DNA from: Romboutsia_C sp015668195
GTDB taxonomy: Bacteria; Bacillota; Clostridia; Peptostreptococcales; Peptostreptococcaceae
Length of the DNA stretch: 64,000 nucleotides
NCBI RefSeq assembly: GCF_015668195.1
Contig: NZ_JADPFC010000006.1
Span: 1-64,000, forward strand
Reading direction: 5' to 3'
A model generated the notes under the pieces. It did not search any database, was not told the origin of the DNA, and worked only from the letters and a program-made list of their open reading frames with translations. Shown one piece after another: positions 50,426 through 60,059 of the stretch. The translations under genes and the position numbers were made by a program. Each line of letters begins with the position of its first letter. The stretch's first letter is position 1.

Positions 50426-52051
50426 TTACATCATTCCTGGCATTCCAGCTCCCATTCCTGGCATTGGACTATCACTTTCTGGAAGGTCTGCAACAGCAGC
50501 CTCAGTAGTTAAAAATACTCCAGCTATAGAAGAAGCATTTTGTAATGCACTTCTAGTAACCTTAGTTGGGTCAACTATACCAGTTTCTATCATATTTACG
50601 TATCTTTCATTTAAAGCATCAAATCCAATTTCAGCTTCTTCATTTATTACTTTTTGTATTATTACAGCACCTTCAAGACCTGCATTTATAGCTATTTGTC
50701 TTAATGGCTCTTCTAATGATTTTCTTATTATCTTAGCACCTAATTGTACTTCGCCTTCTAGTGTCTCTATTAACTTATCTACAACTGGTATAACACTTAC
50801 TAATGCAGTACCACCACCAGCAACTATACCTTCTTCTACAGCCGCTCTTGTAGCATTAAGTGCATCTTCTATTCTTAATTTTCTTTCTTTCATTTCAACT
50901 TCTGTAGCAGCCCCAACCTTTATTACAGCTACTCCACCAGCAAGTTTAGCTAATCTTTCCATTAACTTTTCTGTATCAAATTCAGAAGTAGTTTCTTCTA
51001 CTTGATGTTTTATTTGATTAACTCTGTTTTCTATAGCTACCTTATCACCAAATCCATCTACTATTGTAGTACTTTCTTTAGTAACTTTTACAGAACCCGC
51101 TCTACCTAACATAGTTAAGTCAGCTTCTTTTAAGTCATATCCTAATTCTTCAGATATAACAGTTCCTCCTGTAAGTATAGCTATATCTTCAAGCATTGCT
51201 TTTCTTCTATCTCCAAATCCTGGAGCTTTAACAGCAACAACTTCAAATGTTCCTCTTAATTTATTAACTACTAGTGTAGATAATGCTTCTCCATCTACAT
51301 CTTCAGCTATTATTAATAACTTCTTACCTTGTTGAACTATTTGCTCAAGAACTGGTAATATGTCTTGTATATTAGATATTTTTCTATCTGTTATTAATAT
51401 ATATGGGTCATTTAATACAGCTTCCATCTTATCTACATCTGTTACCATGTAAGCAGATACAAATCCTCTATCAAATTGCATACCTTCAACAGCATCTAGT
51501 TCAGTATGCATAGTTTTAGATTCTTCAACTGTTATAACTCCATCTTTTCCTACTATCTCCATAGCTTCTGCTATTAACTTACCAACTTCTTCATCTCCAG
51601 CAGATATAGAAGCAACTTGAGATATAGATTCTTTAGTTTCTATAGTTCTTGATTGTTTCTTTAATTCTTCAACTGCTACTTCAACAGCTTTTTGTATACC
51701 TTTTCTTAGTAATACTGGGTTAGCTCCAGCAGTTACGTTCTTTAATCCTTCTCTTATTATAGCTTGAGCAAGTACCGTTGCAGTTGTAGTACCATCTCCA
51801 GCTACATCATTAGTCTTAGTAGCAACTTCTTTAACAAGTTGCGCTCCCATATTTTCAAATCTATCTTCTAATTCTATTTCCTTAGCTATTGTAACACCAT
51901 CATTAGTTATAAGAGGTGCGCCAAATTTCTTATCTAATATAACATTTCTTCCTTTAGGTCCTAATGTAACCTTAACTGTATCTGCTAATTTATTAACACC
52001 ATTTTCTAAAGCTTTTCTTGAATCTTGTGCAAATTTTATTTCTTTAGCCAT
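50426..52051 (-). CDS. groL: Chaperonin GroEL (Hsp60)
   Basis: The 541-residue chaperonin subunit has a normal length and standard landmarks: VTLGPKGRNVILDKKFGAP, GDGTTTATVLAQ (ATP binding), and GGTALVSVIP. The C-terminus is Gly-Met rich (PGMGAGMPGMM), as in other GroELs. It folds proteins with GroES in the cytoplasm. It follows groES by 18 bp and shares its CIRCE-controlled promoter. Confidence 0.99.
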   Translation of the reverse strand: MAKEIKFAQDSRKALENGVNKLADTVKVTLGPKGRNVILDKKFGAPLITNDGVTIAKEIELEDRFENMGAQLVKEVATKTNDVAGDGTTTATVLAQAIIREGLKNVTAGANPVLLRKGIQKAVEVAVEELKKQSRTIETKESISQVASISAGDEEVGKLIAEAMEIVGKDGVITVEESKTMHTELDAVEGMQFDRGFVSAYMVTDVDKMEAVLNDPYILITDRKISNIQDILPVLEQIVQQGKKLLIIAEDVDGEALSTLVVNKLRGTFEVVAVKAPGFGDRRKAMLEDIAILTGGTVISEELGYDLKEADLTMLGRAGSVKVTKESTTIVDGFGDKVAIENRVNQIKHQVEETTSEFDTEKLMERLAKLAGGVAVIKVGAATEVEMKERKLRIEDALNATRAAVEEGIVAGGGTALVSVIPVVDKLIETLEGEVQLGAKIIRKSLEEPLRQIAINAGLEGAVIIQKVINEEAEIGFDALNERYVNMIETGIVDPTKVTRSALQNASSIAGVFLTTEAAVADLPESDSPMPGMGAGMPGMM

Positions 52052-52069
52052 TTCTATCCCCTCCTATTA

Positions 52070-52354
52070 TTATTCAACTACTGCTAGTATTTCACTTTGT
52101 CTTAATATTGTGTACTCTTGCCCATCTATTTTAACTTCTGTTCCTGCATATTTTTGGAATAAAACTTTATCTCCAACTTTTAATTCCATAACTATTTCTT
52201 TTCCGTCAACTATTCCACCTGGTCCTACTTCTAAAACTTCAGCCATTTGTGGCTTTTCTTTAGCAGCTCCTGGTAAAACTATACCACTTGCAGTTTTTTC
52301 TTCTGCTTCTAACATCTTAATAACTACTCTGTCAGCTAATGGTCTTATTTTCAT
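52070..52354 (-). CDS. groS: Co-chaperonin GroES (Hsp10)
   Basis: The 94-residue protein begins IRPLADRVVIKMLEAEEKTASGI, with the mobile loop around TASGIVLPG and VGDKVLFQKYAGTEVK near the middle. It caps the GroEL ring. It is the first gene of the operon, with GGAGGG before the ATG. Confidence 0.99.
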   Translation of the reverse strand: MKIRPLADRVVIKMLEAEEKTASGIVLPGAAKEKPQMAEVLEVGPGGIVDGKEIVMELKVGDKVLFQKYAGTEVKIDGQEYTILRQSEILAVVE

Positions 52355-52412
52355 ATTTTTCCCTCCTAAATGAATTGTAAATATGTAAAATTTATTATAA
52401 ACAAAATAATTG

Positions 52413-52439
52413 TTATCACTCTTTAGATTAGAGTGCTAA
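52413..52439 (-). promoter_or_regulatory. CIRCE operator (HrcA site) of groESL
   Basis: On the minus strand TTAGCACTC, 9 bp, then GAGTGATAA: the CIRCE consensus with a single mismatch in the second arm. HrcA should repress the operon here and release on heat or unfolded-protein stress. A TTGAAA and AT-rich -10 candidates lie just upstream (52440-52480). Confidence 0.95.
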
Positions 52440-52492
52440 CAATTATTATAATATATTAACTTCCCATATTTTTCAATAGTTTTTGTTAAATT

Positions 52493-53983
52493 TTATAATA
52501 TAGGCGAGAACAATCTAGCTATTGATTCTCTAACCTTTTTACCTAATTTACGCTTAGAAAATTCATCTAATGTTAACTCTTCGCTATTCTTTAAATCCTC
52601 AAAAAAATCTTTACTCATTCTTTCTACAATTTCTTTATCATATATAAATGCATTTATTTCGAAGTTAAGCATAAAACTTCTTAAATCCATATTTGCAGAT
52701 CCTGTAGATGCTATTTTATCATCTATTATCATTATTTTTGAATGTATAAATCCTTTTGTATATAAATAAACTTTCCCCCCCGATTTTAATATATCATCAA
52801 AGTATGAATAGGAAGCATTGTTGACTATTTTATGATCAGCTATCTTCGGAAATACGATTCTTACATCTACTCCACTTAAGGCTGCACTTTTAAGTGCTAT
52901 GAGCAAACTTTCATCTGGTATAAAATATGGAGTTTCTATATAAATACTTTTTTTAGCTTGGCAGATAGCACAAAAATAAGCATAATGTATAGATTCCCAA
53001 TCACTATCAGGCCCACTAGCTATTATTTGGACCATACTCTGACCACATTTTTTAGGACTTGGGAAATATTTCTCTTCTGATATAATCTCTTTTGTTGTAT
53101 AATACCAATCTGTTAAAAATATTGTTTGTAGCATGTATACTGAAGTTCCTTCTATTTTTATATGAGTATCTCTCCAGTATCCAAACTTTTTATTCTTACC
53201 CATATATTCATCGCCTATATTTAGTCCACCAGTGTATCCTATTTTTCCATCTATTATAGCCAACTTTCTATGATTTCTATAATTTAATTTTCCACCCATC
53301 ATTGGAAACTTAGCTGGTAAAAATGCTACTATTTCTATTCCATTTCTCTTCATTTCATTAAAAAATTTTCTATTAAACCAAAATCTCCAACATCCTACAT
53401 CGTCATATAATATTCTTATCTTTACACCCTCATTGGATTTTTTGATTAGCAACTCTTTTAATTTTCTTCCTATTTCACTATCTTTTATAATGAAGTATTC
53501 TAAATGTATATGCTCTTTTGCATTTTTTATGTCTTCTAAAAGATTTTTAAATTTTTGATTTCCATCAATATATACACTTATTTTATTATTCGTTGTAAAT
53601 GGAAGTTTTCCTGTATTAAGTAGTAAATTTATTACCCTTTTTTTACTATAGTCTTCTATATTTTCATTTAGTAATTGATTTGTATTAATTGTACTTTGTT
53701 CTATATTTGCGATTTCCTCTATTCTCTCTAAGTTTTCAAATACTTTGTCTTCTCTTATGCTACTAGCTAACTGCTGAGTTTTAAATAATTTTCTCTTTCT
53801 TATATTTCTTCCTAATATAGCATATATAACTAAACCTATCCCTGGAAGTAATATAAAAATTAGTAACCACGTAACAGTTCTAGCAGGATCTCTATTCTCA
53901 AGTATTATAGACATAGAGATAATCGCTCCAACAATATACGATATGGTCAAGTAGCTTAAAAACAAAAAAGCTCCAATACTCAT
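52493..53983 (-). CDS. cls: Cardiolipin synthase (phospholipase D superfamily)
   Basis: The 496-residue protein has two N-terminal membrane helices (about 5-27 and 37-56) followed by two phospholipase D domains. Their HKD motifs are NHRKLAIIDGKIGYTGG and HSKIMIIDDKIASTGSANMD. It condenses two phosphatidylglycerols into cardiolipin at the membrane. All catalytic residues are present. It follows the OGG1 gene by 16 bp on the same strand. Confidence 0.96.
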   Translation of the reverse strand: MSIGAFLFLSYLTISYIVGAIISMSIILENRDPARTVTWLLIFILLPGIGLVIYAILGRNIRKRKLFKTQQLASSIREDKVFENLERIEEIANIEQSTINTNQLLNENIEDYSKKRVINLLLNTGKLPFTTNNKISVYIDGNQKFKNLLEDIKNAKEHIHLEYFIIKDSEIGRKLKELLIKKSNEGVKIRILYDDVGCWRFWFNRKFFNEMKRNGIEIVAFLPAKFPMMGGKLNYRNHRKLAIIDGKIGYTGGLNIGDEYMGKNKKFGYWRDTHIKIEGTSVYMLQTIFLTDWYYTTKEIISEEKYFPSPKKCGQSMVQIIASGPDSDWESIHYAYFCAICQAKKSIYIETPYFIPDESLLIALKSAALSGVDVRIVFPKIADHKIVNNASYSYFDDILKSGGKVYLYTKGFIHSKIMIIDDKIASTGSANMDLRSFMLNFEINAFIYDKEIVERMSKDFFEDLKNSEELTLDEFSKRKLGKKVRESIARLFSPIL

Positions 53984-53999
53984 AATTTATACCTCATCT

Positions 54000-54875
54000 T
54001 TATCTGCCTATACCAAGCTCCCTTGCATAATAGAATAAATACTGTTGTGCAAACCCAGCTAAATTACCAAATTTATCAATAGCATAAGTTCTCATTTTAG
54101 GTAAGCTCATATCTTCACTTACATAAAATTCTTGCATAACTCTTTTTACCCATACATCAACAGGGAAAGTGTCATACTTTTGCATTCCAAATAAAGCTAT
54201 ACAGTCTGCTACCTTTGGACCTACTCCATTAAATTTCTTTAATTCTTTTATACAATCATCAGTACTTAAACTTGTATATCCAGATATATTTTCATTATCT
54301 TTTATTACATTCTCAGTTGTACTTTTTATGTATTTATCTCTAAAACCAGTTTGACATGCTCTTATTTCTTCTTGTGAAGCCTTGTTTAACTCTTCTGGTG
54401 TTGGAAAAGCAAAATAATCCTTGCCTCTATAATTCCCTATATAAGATCCATAATTTCTTGATAGATTTTCTATTGCTTTTTGTATCATCGGAATTCTATT
54501 GTTAGAAGATATTATAAATGAAATTAACATTTCCCATCCATCTTGTTTTAATATCCTTATACCATAACCAAACTCAGATGCCTTATTTAAATGGTCATCC
54601 ATATTTTTTAGAGTATTTTTTATATCTGTGTAATTTGTTCCTAAATCAAAGTAATTATACCAAATATCTTCAAAATCCTTTAAATTTGTATTATCTAAGT
54701 AAACTTTGTTATTTTTTTGAGATACATTTATTACCCTACCTTTTGCAACCCCAGTATATGAGTTATCTGCCTCTTTATGCCATCTAAAGCATTGCCCACA
54801 TTCAAATATATGCTTAGGATTAAAATCTGCTACATCTTCTAGTATTACTGTATTATTTTCTTCATAAACTTTCAT
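54000..54875 (-). CDS. ogg: 8-oxoguanine DNA glycosylase (OGG1 family, clostridial type)
   Basis: The 291-residue enzyme removes 8-oxoguanine opposite C from DNA. An N-terminal OGG domain (FECGQCFRWHKE, about 25-36) precedes the helix-hairpin-helix GPD core FNGVGPKVADCIALFGMQK...FPVDVWVKR, which contains the catalytic Lys and Asp. It matches the bacterial OGG1 known from Clostridium acetobutylicum. It probably shares a transcript with cls. Confidence 0.94.
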   Translation of the reverse strand: MKVYEENNTVILEDVADFNPKHIFECGQCFRWHKEADNSYTGVAKGRVINVSQKNNKVYLDNTNLKDFEDIWYNYFDLGTNYTDIKNTLKNMDDHLNKASEFGYGIRILKQDGWEMLISFIISSNNRIPMIQKAIENLSRNYGSYIGNYRGKDYFAFPTPEELNKASQEEIRACQTGFRDKYIKSTTENVIKDNENISGYTSLSTDDCIKELKKFNGVGPKVADCIALFGMQKYDTFPVDVWVKRVMQEFYVSEDMSLPKMRTYAIDKFGNLAGFAQQYLFYYARELGIGR

Positions 54876-55050
54876 TTATATATACTCCTTTTTTGTAATT
54901 ATTCTTAATAATACTAATTTACCCATATTTTATATAAATTAAATCTTCTTATATTCTATCTATCAAATTTTTCCTAAAAATTCTAGAGTAGAATTTAAAA
55001 TTTTTTTCTGATAAAATACAAAAGATATTATTTTTAGAAGGTGATTTCAT

Positions 55051-55719
55051 ATGAAAAATAGAGGAATATTTATTGCTATAGAGGGGCCTATCGGTGTTGG
55101 GAAAACTACTTTAGCAACCATACTTAATGAACATTTCGGTTATACTCTTCTTAGGGAGATTGTAGAAGAGAATCCTTTTTTATCAAAATTTTATACTGAT
55201 ATAAAAGAATATGCTTTACAAACAGAAGCATTTTTTCTATTTAATAGGGTAAAACAATTAGAAGATATAGAAAAAAACCAATTAAATAAGTCTCATGGAG
55301 TTGTTAGTGATTACCATATAATAAAAAATCTTATATTTGCTGGTATAACTCTTGATAATAATCAATTCCATAGATATAAGCAAATGTACAATATATTTGT
55401 GAATGATCTACCTCAACCAGATATAGTTATCTACTTAAACTCTAATACAGATGTCTTAATGAAAAGAATAGCTATGAGGGATAGAAGCTTTGAAAGGCAA
55501 ATGGATAGAAATTATATACATGAACTAAGCACAGAATATAAATATTACTTTAACCCTTTATCTATAAAACATAACTTTGTAGGTAAAGAGCCATTGATAA
55601 TTGAAATAGATAATTCAAATCTAGACTTCTTAAACAAAGAAAAGGATAGACAGTTTATAATAGATAAGGTAGAAAATGCAATAAAGGCATTAGAAGGAGA
55701 AACAGCATGTTTAATTTAG
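55051..55719 (+). CDS. dgk: Deoxynucleoside kinase, deoxyguanosine kinase type
   Basis: The 222-residue salvage kinase has P-loop EGPIGVGKTTLA. Where most family members have a DRS/ERS motif, it has VSDYHIIKNLIFA, the pattern I recall for Bacillus Dgk. A lid Arg region is IAMRDRSFERQ. It would phosphorylate deoxyguanosine. It overlaps the next kinase gene by 13 bp. Tandem unlike subunits like this form a dGK/dAK heterodimer in Lactobacillus, so a heterodimer is possible here. Confidence 0.92.
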   Translation: MKNRGIFIAIEGPIGVGKTTLATILNEHFGYTLLREIVEENPFLSKFYTDIKEYALQTEAFFLFNRVKQLEDIEKNQLNKSHGVVSDYHIIKNLIFAGITLDNNQFHRYKQMYNIFVNDLPQPDIVIYLNSNTDVLMKRIAMRDRSFERQMDRNYIHELSTEYKYYFNPLSIKHNFVGKEPLIIEIDNSNLDFLNKEKDRQFIIDKVENAIKALEGETACLI

Positions 55720-56360
55720 TAAATCAATGTAATAAGCCTCTAAATAGGGACTTATTCATAACAGTAGCAGGAAATGTTGGTGCAGGAAAGTCAACTTTAA
55801 CAAAGATAATTGGTGAAAAATTAGATTTTGAAACTCATTTTGAAAAAGTCGATGGTAATCCATACTTAGAAGATTTCTATAAAGACCAAAATAAATGGGG
55901 ATTCCACCTTCAGTTATATTTCTTAGCTCAAAGATTTAAACAACAAAAGGAAATAGATTGTAACGGATTAAATAATATACAAGATAGAAGTATATATGAA
56001 GATGTAGAGATATTTGCTAGAAATTTATATGATAACGGAAAAATGACTAAAAGAGATTATATAACTTACAGAGATTTATTTAATGATATGGTTCCTCATC
56101 TTAGAAGACCTGACTTAATGATATATTTAGATGGTTCTATAGATACTATAATTCATAGAATAGGTCTTAGGGGGCGTGAAATGGAAAAAGCCGTTGATAT
56201 AGAATATTGGAAAAATCTTCACAACAGATATGAAAAATGGATATCTGAATATGATCAATCACCTGTGCTATATGTAAATATAGATAAGGTAGATTTAGTA
56301 AATAACCCAGATCATGTAGACCTGTTATGCAATGAAATAAAGAGAATTTTAGGAATGTAG
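55707..56360 (+). CDS. dck: Deoxynucleoside kinase, deoxyadenosine/deoxycytidine kinase type
   Basis: The 217-residue kinase has P-loop AGNVGAGKSTLTK, the DRS motif QDRSIYEDVEIFA and lid GLRGREMEK, as in Bacillus Dck. It should phosphorylate deoxyadenosine and deoxycytidine. AAGGAG lies inside the end of the upstream dgk gene, seven bases before the ATG, so translation is coupled. Their pairing fits the nucleotide-salvage theme of the region. Confidence 0.92.
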   Translation: MFNLVNQCNKPLNRDLFITVAGNVGAGKSTLTKIIGEKLDFETHFEKVDGNPYLEDFYKDQNKWGFHLQLYFLAQRFKQQKEIDCNGLNNIQDRSIYEDVEIFARNLYDNGKMTKRDYITYRDLFNDMVPHLRRPDLMIYLDGSIDTIIHRIGLRGREMEKAVDIEYWKNLHNRYEKWISEYDQSPVLYVNIDKVDLVNNPDHVDLLCNEIKRILGM

Positions 56361-56380
56361 TGTAAACTACATTCCCTTTT
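56352..56380 (+). terminator. Terminator after dgk-dck
   Basis: A GGAATGTAGT / ACTACATTCC stem, overlapping the dck stop codon, with a 4-nt loop and a T5 run after. Confidence 0.85.
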
Positions 56381-56463
56381 TATATGGACAATCTTTAATG
56401 AACTATATATTTAAAATAACCATTTGATAATTTTTTAATAATATTATACAGTTCCATTTTTCA

Positions 56464-56514
56464 AAAATATTAATACTATAAAAAATAATATTATTTTTAT
56501 AGTATTAATATTTT
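56464..56514. repeat. Perfect 21-bp inverted repeat upstream of the antiporter gene
   Basis: Arms at 56464-56484 and 56494-56514 are exact complements around a 9-nt centre; the core is TTAATACTATAAAAA. The repeat ends 20 bp before the antiporter ATG, just ahead of its GAGGTG ribosome site. It could be a repressor operator or a leader hairpin controlling read-through or translation. Confidence 0.7.
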
Positions 56515-56533
56515 AAAATGTGAGGTGTTTTAA

Positions 56534-57793
56534 ATGGAAGATTCTATTCAAATTATAGCGAGTAATAATTTACTTATAACCTTTGCAATTGTTGCTATGA
56601 CCGGTATTATTTGTAGTAAATTAAGTGAATCACTAAAAATACCTGATGTTGTTTTATTTCTACTAGCAGGTATTTTACTAGGGCCCTATTTTCTTGAAAT
56701 GATAGATCTTAGTTATTTCGAACTAGAAAAGCAACTTATCCTTACTTTCGGTTCTGCCTTTATACTTTATTTAGGCGGAAAAGAAATCAATTTAAAAATA
56801 TTAAAAAATGTAAAAATAACTGTTTTTTTGCTTTCTACATTAGGTGTCATTGTTTCATCTATTTTAGTAAGTCAATTTGTAAAATTTAACTTCCAGATTC
56901 CTTTTATTACAGCTCTACTCATAGGTTCAATAATTTCATCTACTGACCCTGCTACATTAGTACCTATTTTTAATAAAATTAAAGTTAAAGATAAGGTGGC
57001 ACAAACAGTTATAAGTGAATCGGCATTTAATGATGCTACTGGAGCTATTTTGACATCTGCAATTGTTACAATTTTACTTTCTGGTAAATTTTCTTTAACG
57101 CAAAATATATGGGATTTATCCATAATGATTATTGTGGGTTCTGTAGTTGGCTGTATTACTGGTATTGTCCTTTTAAAACTAGTCAACGATAAACCTTATG
57201 GTGTTTTTAAGGATTTTGCTCCAATAATATCTATCCTTTCAGTTATTATAGCTTATGAAATTGCAACTAAATTTGGTGGAAGTGGCTATATGGCTTGCTT
57301 TATAGTTGGAATAATTACAGGTAATAAAAAAAATTTCAAGATTTGGCTGTCTCAAAAATCATACGATGCTGATTTTTATGTTGCTGAAACCCTAGGAACC
57401 TTATGTCGTATGGCTATATTCATTATTTTAGGTAGTCAAGTTGAATTAATTGTATTAACAAAATATTTCCTACCATCATTATTGGTTGTTTTAGCATTTA
57501 TTTTTATAATAAGACCAATCTGTATTCTGATATGCGCTATCCCTGACAGAAAAGCAATGTGGACAAAAAAAGAATTGTTATTTATGATGTGGGTGAGAGA
57601 AACCGGAGTTATACCTGCTGCACTTTGTGGTATAATTTCTACTATGAAAATCCCTGGTTACGAGATAATCTCTTCTATCACATTTATGGCTATCCTAATC
57701 ACCTTAATAGTTCAAGGTAGTACAACTAAGCTTATAGCTAAGAAACTCGACTTATTGGAAAATACTTCTGAAAATAAATCTCATAACTTATAA
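56534..57793 (+). CDS. CPA-type cation/proton antiporter (NhaP-like)
   Basis: The 419-residue protein has about 12 membrane helices. KIPDVVLFLLAGILLGPYF at the start and SSTDPATLVPIF with the nearby ISESAFNDATGA are CPA1 (NhaP-group) signatures; the Asp pair in the latter is the ion site. It exchanges Na+ or K+ for protons. It lacks the long cytoplasmic tail of some NhaP relatives. It is a single gene behind the 21-bp inverted repeat. Confidence 0.9.
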   Translation: MEDSIQIIASNNLLITFAIVAMTGIICSKLSESLKIPDVVLFLLAGILLGPYFLEMIDLSYFELEKQLILTFGSAFILYLGGKEINLKILKNVKITVFLLSTLGVIVSSILVSQFVKFNFQIPFITALLIGSIISSTDPATLVPIFNKIKVKDKVAQTVISESAFNDATGAILTSAIVTILLSGKFSLTQNIWDLSIMIIVGSVVGCITGIVLLKLVNDKPYGVFKDFAPIISILSVIIAYEIATKFGGSGYMACFIVGIITGNKKNFKIWLSQKSYDADFYVAETLGTLCRMAIFIILGSQVELIVLTKYFLPSLLVVLAFIFIIRPICILICAIPDRKAMWTKKELLFMMWVRETGVIPAALCGIISTMKIPGYEIISSITFMAILITLIVQGSTTKLIAKKLDLLENTSENKSHNL

Positions 57794-57849
57794 TATTATT
57801 TGAATAACTAAACTTTCTTTACTTAATAAACAATTGATGTTCACATTAT

Positions 57850-57879
57850 AAAAGAGTGTTCATATGAACACTCTTTTAT
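57850..57879. terminator. Bidirectional terminator
   Basis: A perfect 30-bp palindrome around AGAGTGTTCATATGAACACTCT with A/T ends. It contains the stop codon of the convergent YeiH-family gene. Confidence 0.85.
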
Positions 57880-58928
57880 AATAATATTCCTATTAAAGTA
57901 ACTGCAGTAACTACTTGTAAAATACCTACAAATAATCCATATAAAGATACTGCCTTACCTTGTTTTACTAAATCTTTTATATTTACTCTTAATCCAATCG
58001 CTGCTAATGCTATTATTTCTAATTTATTGCTTAATAGTTTACAAATATGTGATACATCTGGAGATATAATATTTGTAGAAAATAAAGCACATGTTATAAA
58101 AAATCCTAATACATACCAAGGAACTTTTATTTTACCTTTTTTAGTATCTTGAATTTCTTCCTCCACTATTTCAGCATTTGATTTATTTTTTAGATGACCA
58201 AAAGTGAATACTACAACTACTAAAAGTATAACTCTTACTATTTTAAATATAGTAGATAAATCTTTTACATGCTCACTTACCATAGCACCACTTGCAACAA
58301 CTTGTCCTACTGATTGTAATGTACCACCTATTATAGCCGATGTTTTTACAAGCTCAAGATTATATAACCAATCTGATATTAATGGAAGTAAAAACATTAA
58401 AAATATTCCTGTAACATTTACTATTGTTATAGATATACCTTTATCCTTATCTTCTGCTTCAATTACTGGAGCTGTAGCTGCTATAGCAGATGACCCACAT
58501 ACTGCATTACCTGCTGCCATTAGGTATCTAAAATTTTCTCCAAACCCTAATTTTTTTCCTATATATAAAGCCCCTATTATAGTTATAGCCATTTGAATTA
58601 CTATAAATAATATACCATTGAATCCTAATTCCATTAGAGTTGATATACTTAAAGTTGCTCCTAATAATACTATAGAATACGATAATAAATCAGTTTCTGA
58701 GAATTTATAGCCTTTATGAAATACTTTTTGATTTAAGAATAAGTTACCTACTAACATACCTAAAAATATAGATATAGTTGCTGCTCCTATTTTAGGAACT
58801 GCCTTAGCAATTAACATACTTGCTAAACCTATTAACACTGATACAACTAAACCTGGTAATATTTCTTTTACTTCTTTTATATATTGAAATTTTTTATTAT
58901 TCTTTACTGATCCTTTTGAAATATCCAT
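57876..58928 (-). CDS. YeiH family (UPF0324) putative sulfate exporter
   Basis: The 350-residue protein has about ten membrane helices with family landmarks ISIFLGMLVGNLF, AAGNAVCGSSAIAATAPVIEA and IALAAIGLRVNIKDL. Relatives are annotated as sulfate or sulfite exporters, but direct evidence is scarce. A LysR regulator gene starts divergently 192 bp away, the normal neighbour of YeiH genes, and probably controls it. Confidence 0.9.
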   Translation of the reverse strand: MDISKGSVKNNKKFQYIKEVKEILPGLVVSVLIGLASMLIAKAVPKIGAATISIFLGMLVGNLFLNQKVFHKGYKFSETDLLSYSIVLLGATLSISTLMELGFNGILFIVIQMAITIIGALYIGKKLGFGENFRYLMAAGNAVCGSSAIAATAPVIEAEDKDKGISITIVNVTGIFLMFLLPLISDWLYNLELVKTSAIIGGTLQSVGQVVASGAMVSEHVKDLSTIFKIVRVILLVVVVFTFGHLKNKSNAEIVEEEIQDTKKGKIKVPWYVLGFFITCALFSTNIISPDVSHICKLLSNKLEIIALAAIGLRVNIKDLVKQGKAVSLYGLFVGILQVVTAVTLIGILL

Positions 58929-59120
58929 TTATAATACCTTCTTTCTTTTCGTCCTCGTCTATGTTTTTAGTATACATTTACCCTATTCATAAGTAAAATA
59001 AATAATAAAAATAATAACCATTAATTATATTAATAATTATTTGTGATATAATTATTATTAAGATAAACGAGATTACATTATTTGTTTATAATATATATTA
59101 GAAAAATCGGAGGTATCAAA

Positions 59121-60011
59121 TTGCTAGAAGAATTAAAGACTTTTATTTCAGTAGTCGAATTGAAAAACTTCACTAAAGCTGGTGAATATCTAAATCTATC
59201 CCAACCTAGTGTAAGTACTCATATAAAAAATTTAGAAAGCCACTTTGGTATAGTTCTTATAAATAGATCTATAAAACAAAAACACATTTTTATAACTGAA
59301 AGTGGATATATACTATATAAAAGAGCTAAGGAAATTTTAAACTTGGTAGACATTACATATATGGATGTTCGAGATACTTCAAATTCCTTTAAGGGACATA
59401 TAAAAATTGGTGCTAGTTTAACTATAGGAGAATATCTTCTTCCTCAATTTTTAGCTAGTTTTTCAAATAAATATCCTGATGTAATAGTTGAAGTGTTCAT
59501 AGAAAATACCACTGTTATATGCAATCACCTAAAAGAGCTTAATTTTGATATAGGTTTAATCGAAGGTACTTCTATATATCCAGATTTTAATCAAGATTAT
59601 TTCCTAAAAGATAAGATGGTTTTAGCTACACCTTTTGAATATGAACTTAATTCTAGTAATTTTTCTTTTGATAAGCTAAAATATGAAAAATGGATTGCCC
59701 GCGAGGAAGGCTCTGGTACTAGAGAATTTATGGACATGTTTTTAAACAATAATAAAATCATTCCTAAAAATATAATTACTTTTGGTAGTAACTATGCAGT
59801 AAAAGAAGCTGTTAGAAATGGTATGGGAATAACTATTACATCTGATCTTGTTACAAACCCTGCTGTTAAAAATAATGAAATTTCAGTAATAGATATAGAT
59901 GAACCTTACTATAGATATTTCTCTTTAATATTGCCAAAGAATATAACTATATCTAATGTAACTCAAGTCTTTATTGATGAGTTGAAAGAGTACGTATCTA
60001 AGCTTAATTAA
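59121..60011 (+). CDS. LysR-family transcriptional regulator
   Basis: The 297-residue protein has an N-terminal winged helix (NFTKAGEYLNLSQPSVSTHIKNLE) and the periplasmic-binding-like effector domain (HIKIGASLTIGEYLLPQFLASF onwards). It starts at a TTG, since GGAGGT lies six bases before it; the 13-residue longer ATG reading has no ribosome site. It resembles the CysL/YeiE group in context and is divergent from the YeiH-type exporter, whose expression it likely controls. Confidence 0.92.
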   Translation: MLEELKTFISVVELKNFTKAGEYLNLSQPSVSTHIKNLESHFGIVLINRSIKQKHIFITESGYILYKRAKEILNLVDITYMDVRDTSNSFKGHIKIGASLTIGEYLLPQFLASFSNKYPDVIVEVFIENTTVICNHLKELNFDIGLIEGTSIYPDFNQDYFLKDKMVLATPFEYELNSSNFSFDKLKYEKWIAREEGSGTREFMDMFLNNNKIIPKNIITFGSNYAVKEAVRNGMGITITSDLVTNPAVKNNEISVIDIDEPYYRYFSLILPKNITISNVTQVFIDELKEYVSKLN

Positions 60012-60019
60012 TAAAATTA

Positions 60020-60053
60020 AAAGGAACTATCTCATATAGAGATAGTTCCTTTA
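60020..60053. terminator. Bidirectional terminator
   Basis: A perfect AAGGAACTATCTC / GAGATAGTTCCTT stem with a 5-nt loop, between the convergent LysR gene and the pyr operon end. Confidence 0.9.
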
Positions 60054-60059
60054 TTTAAT

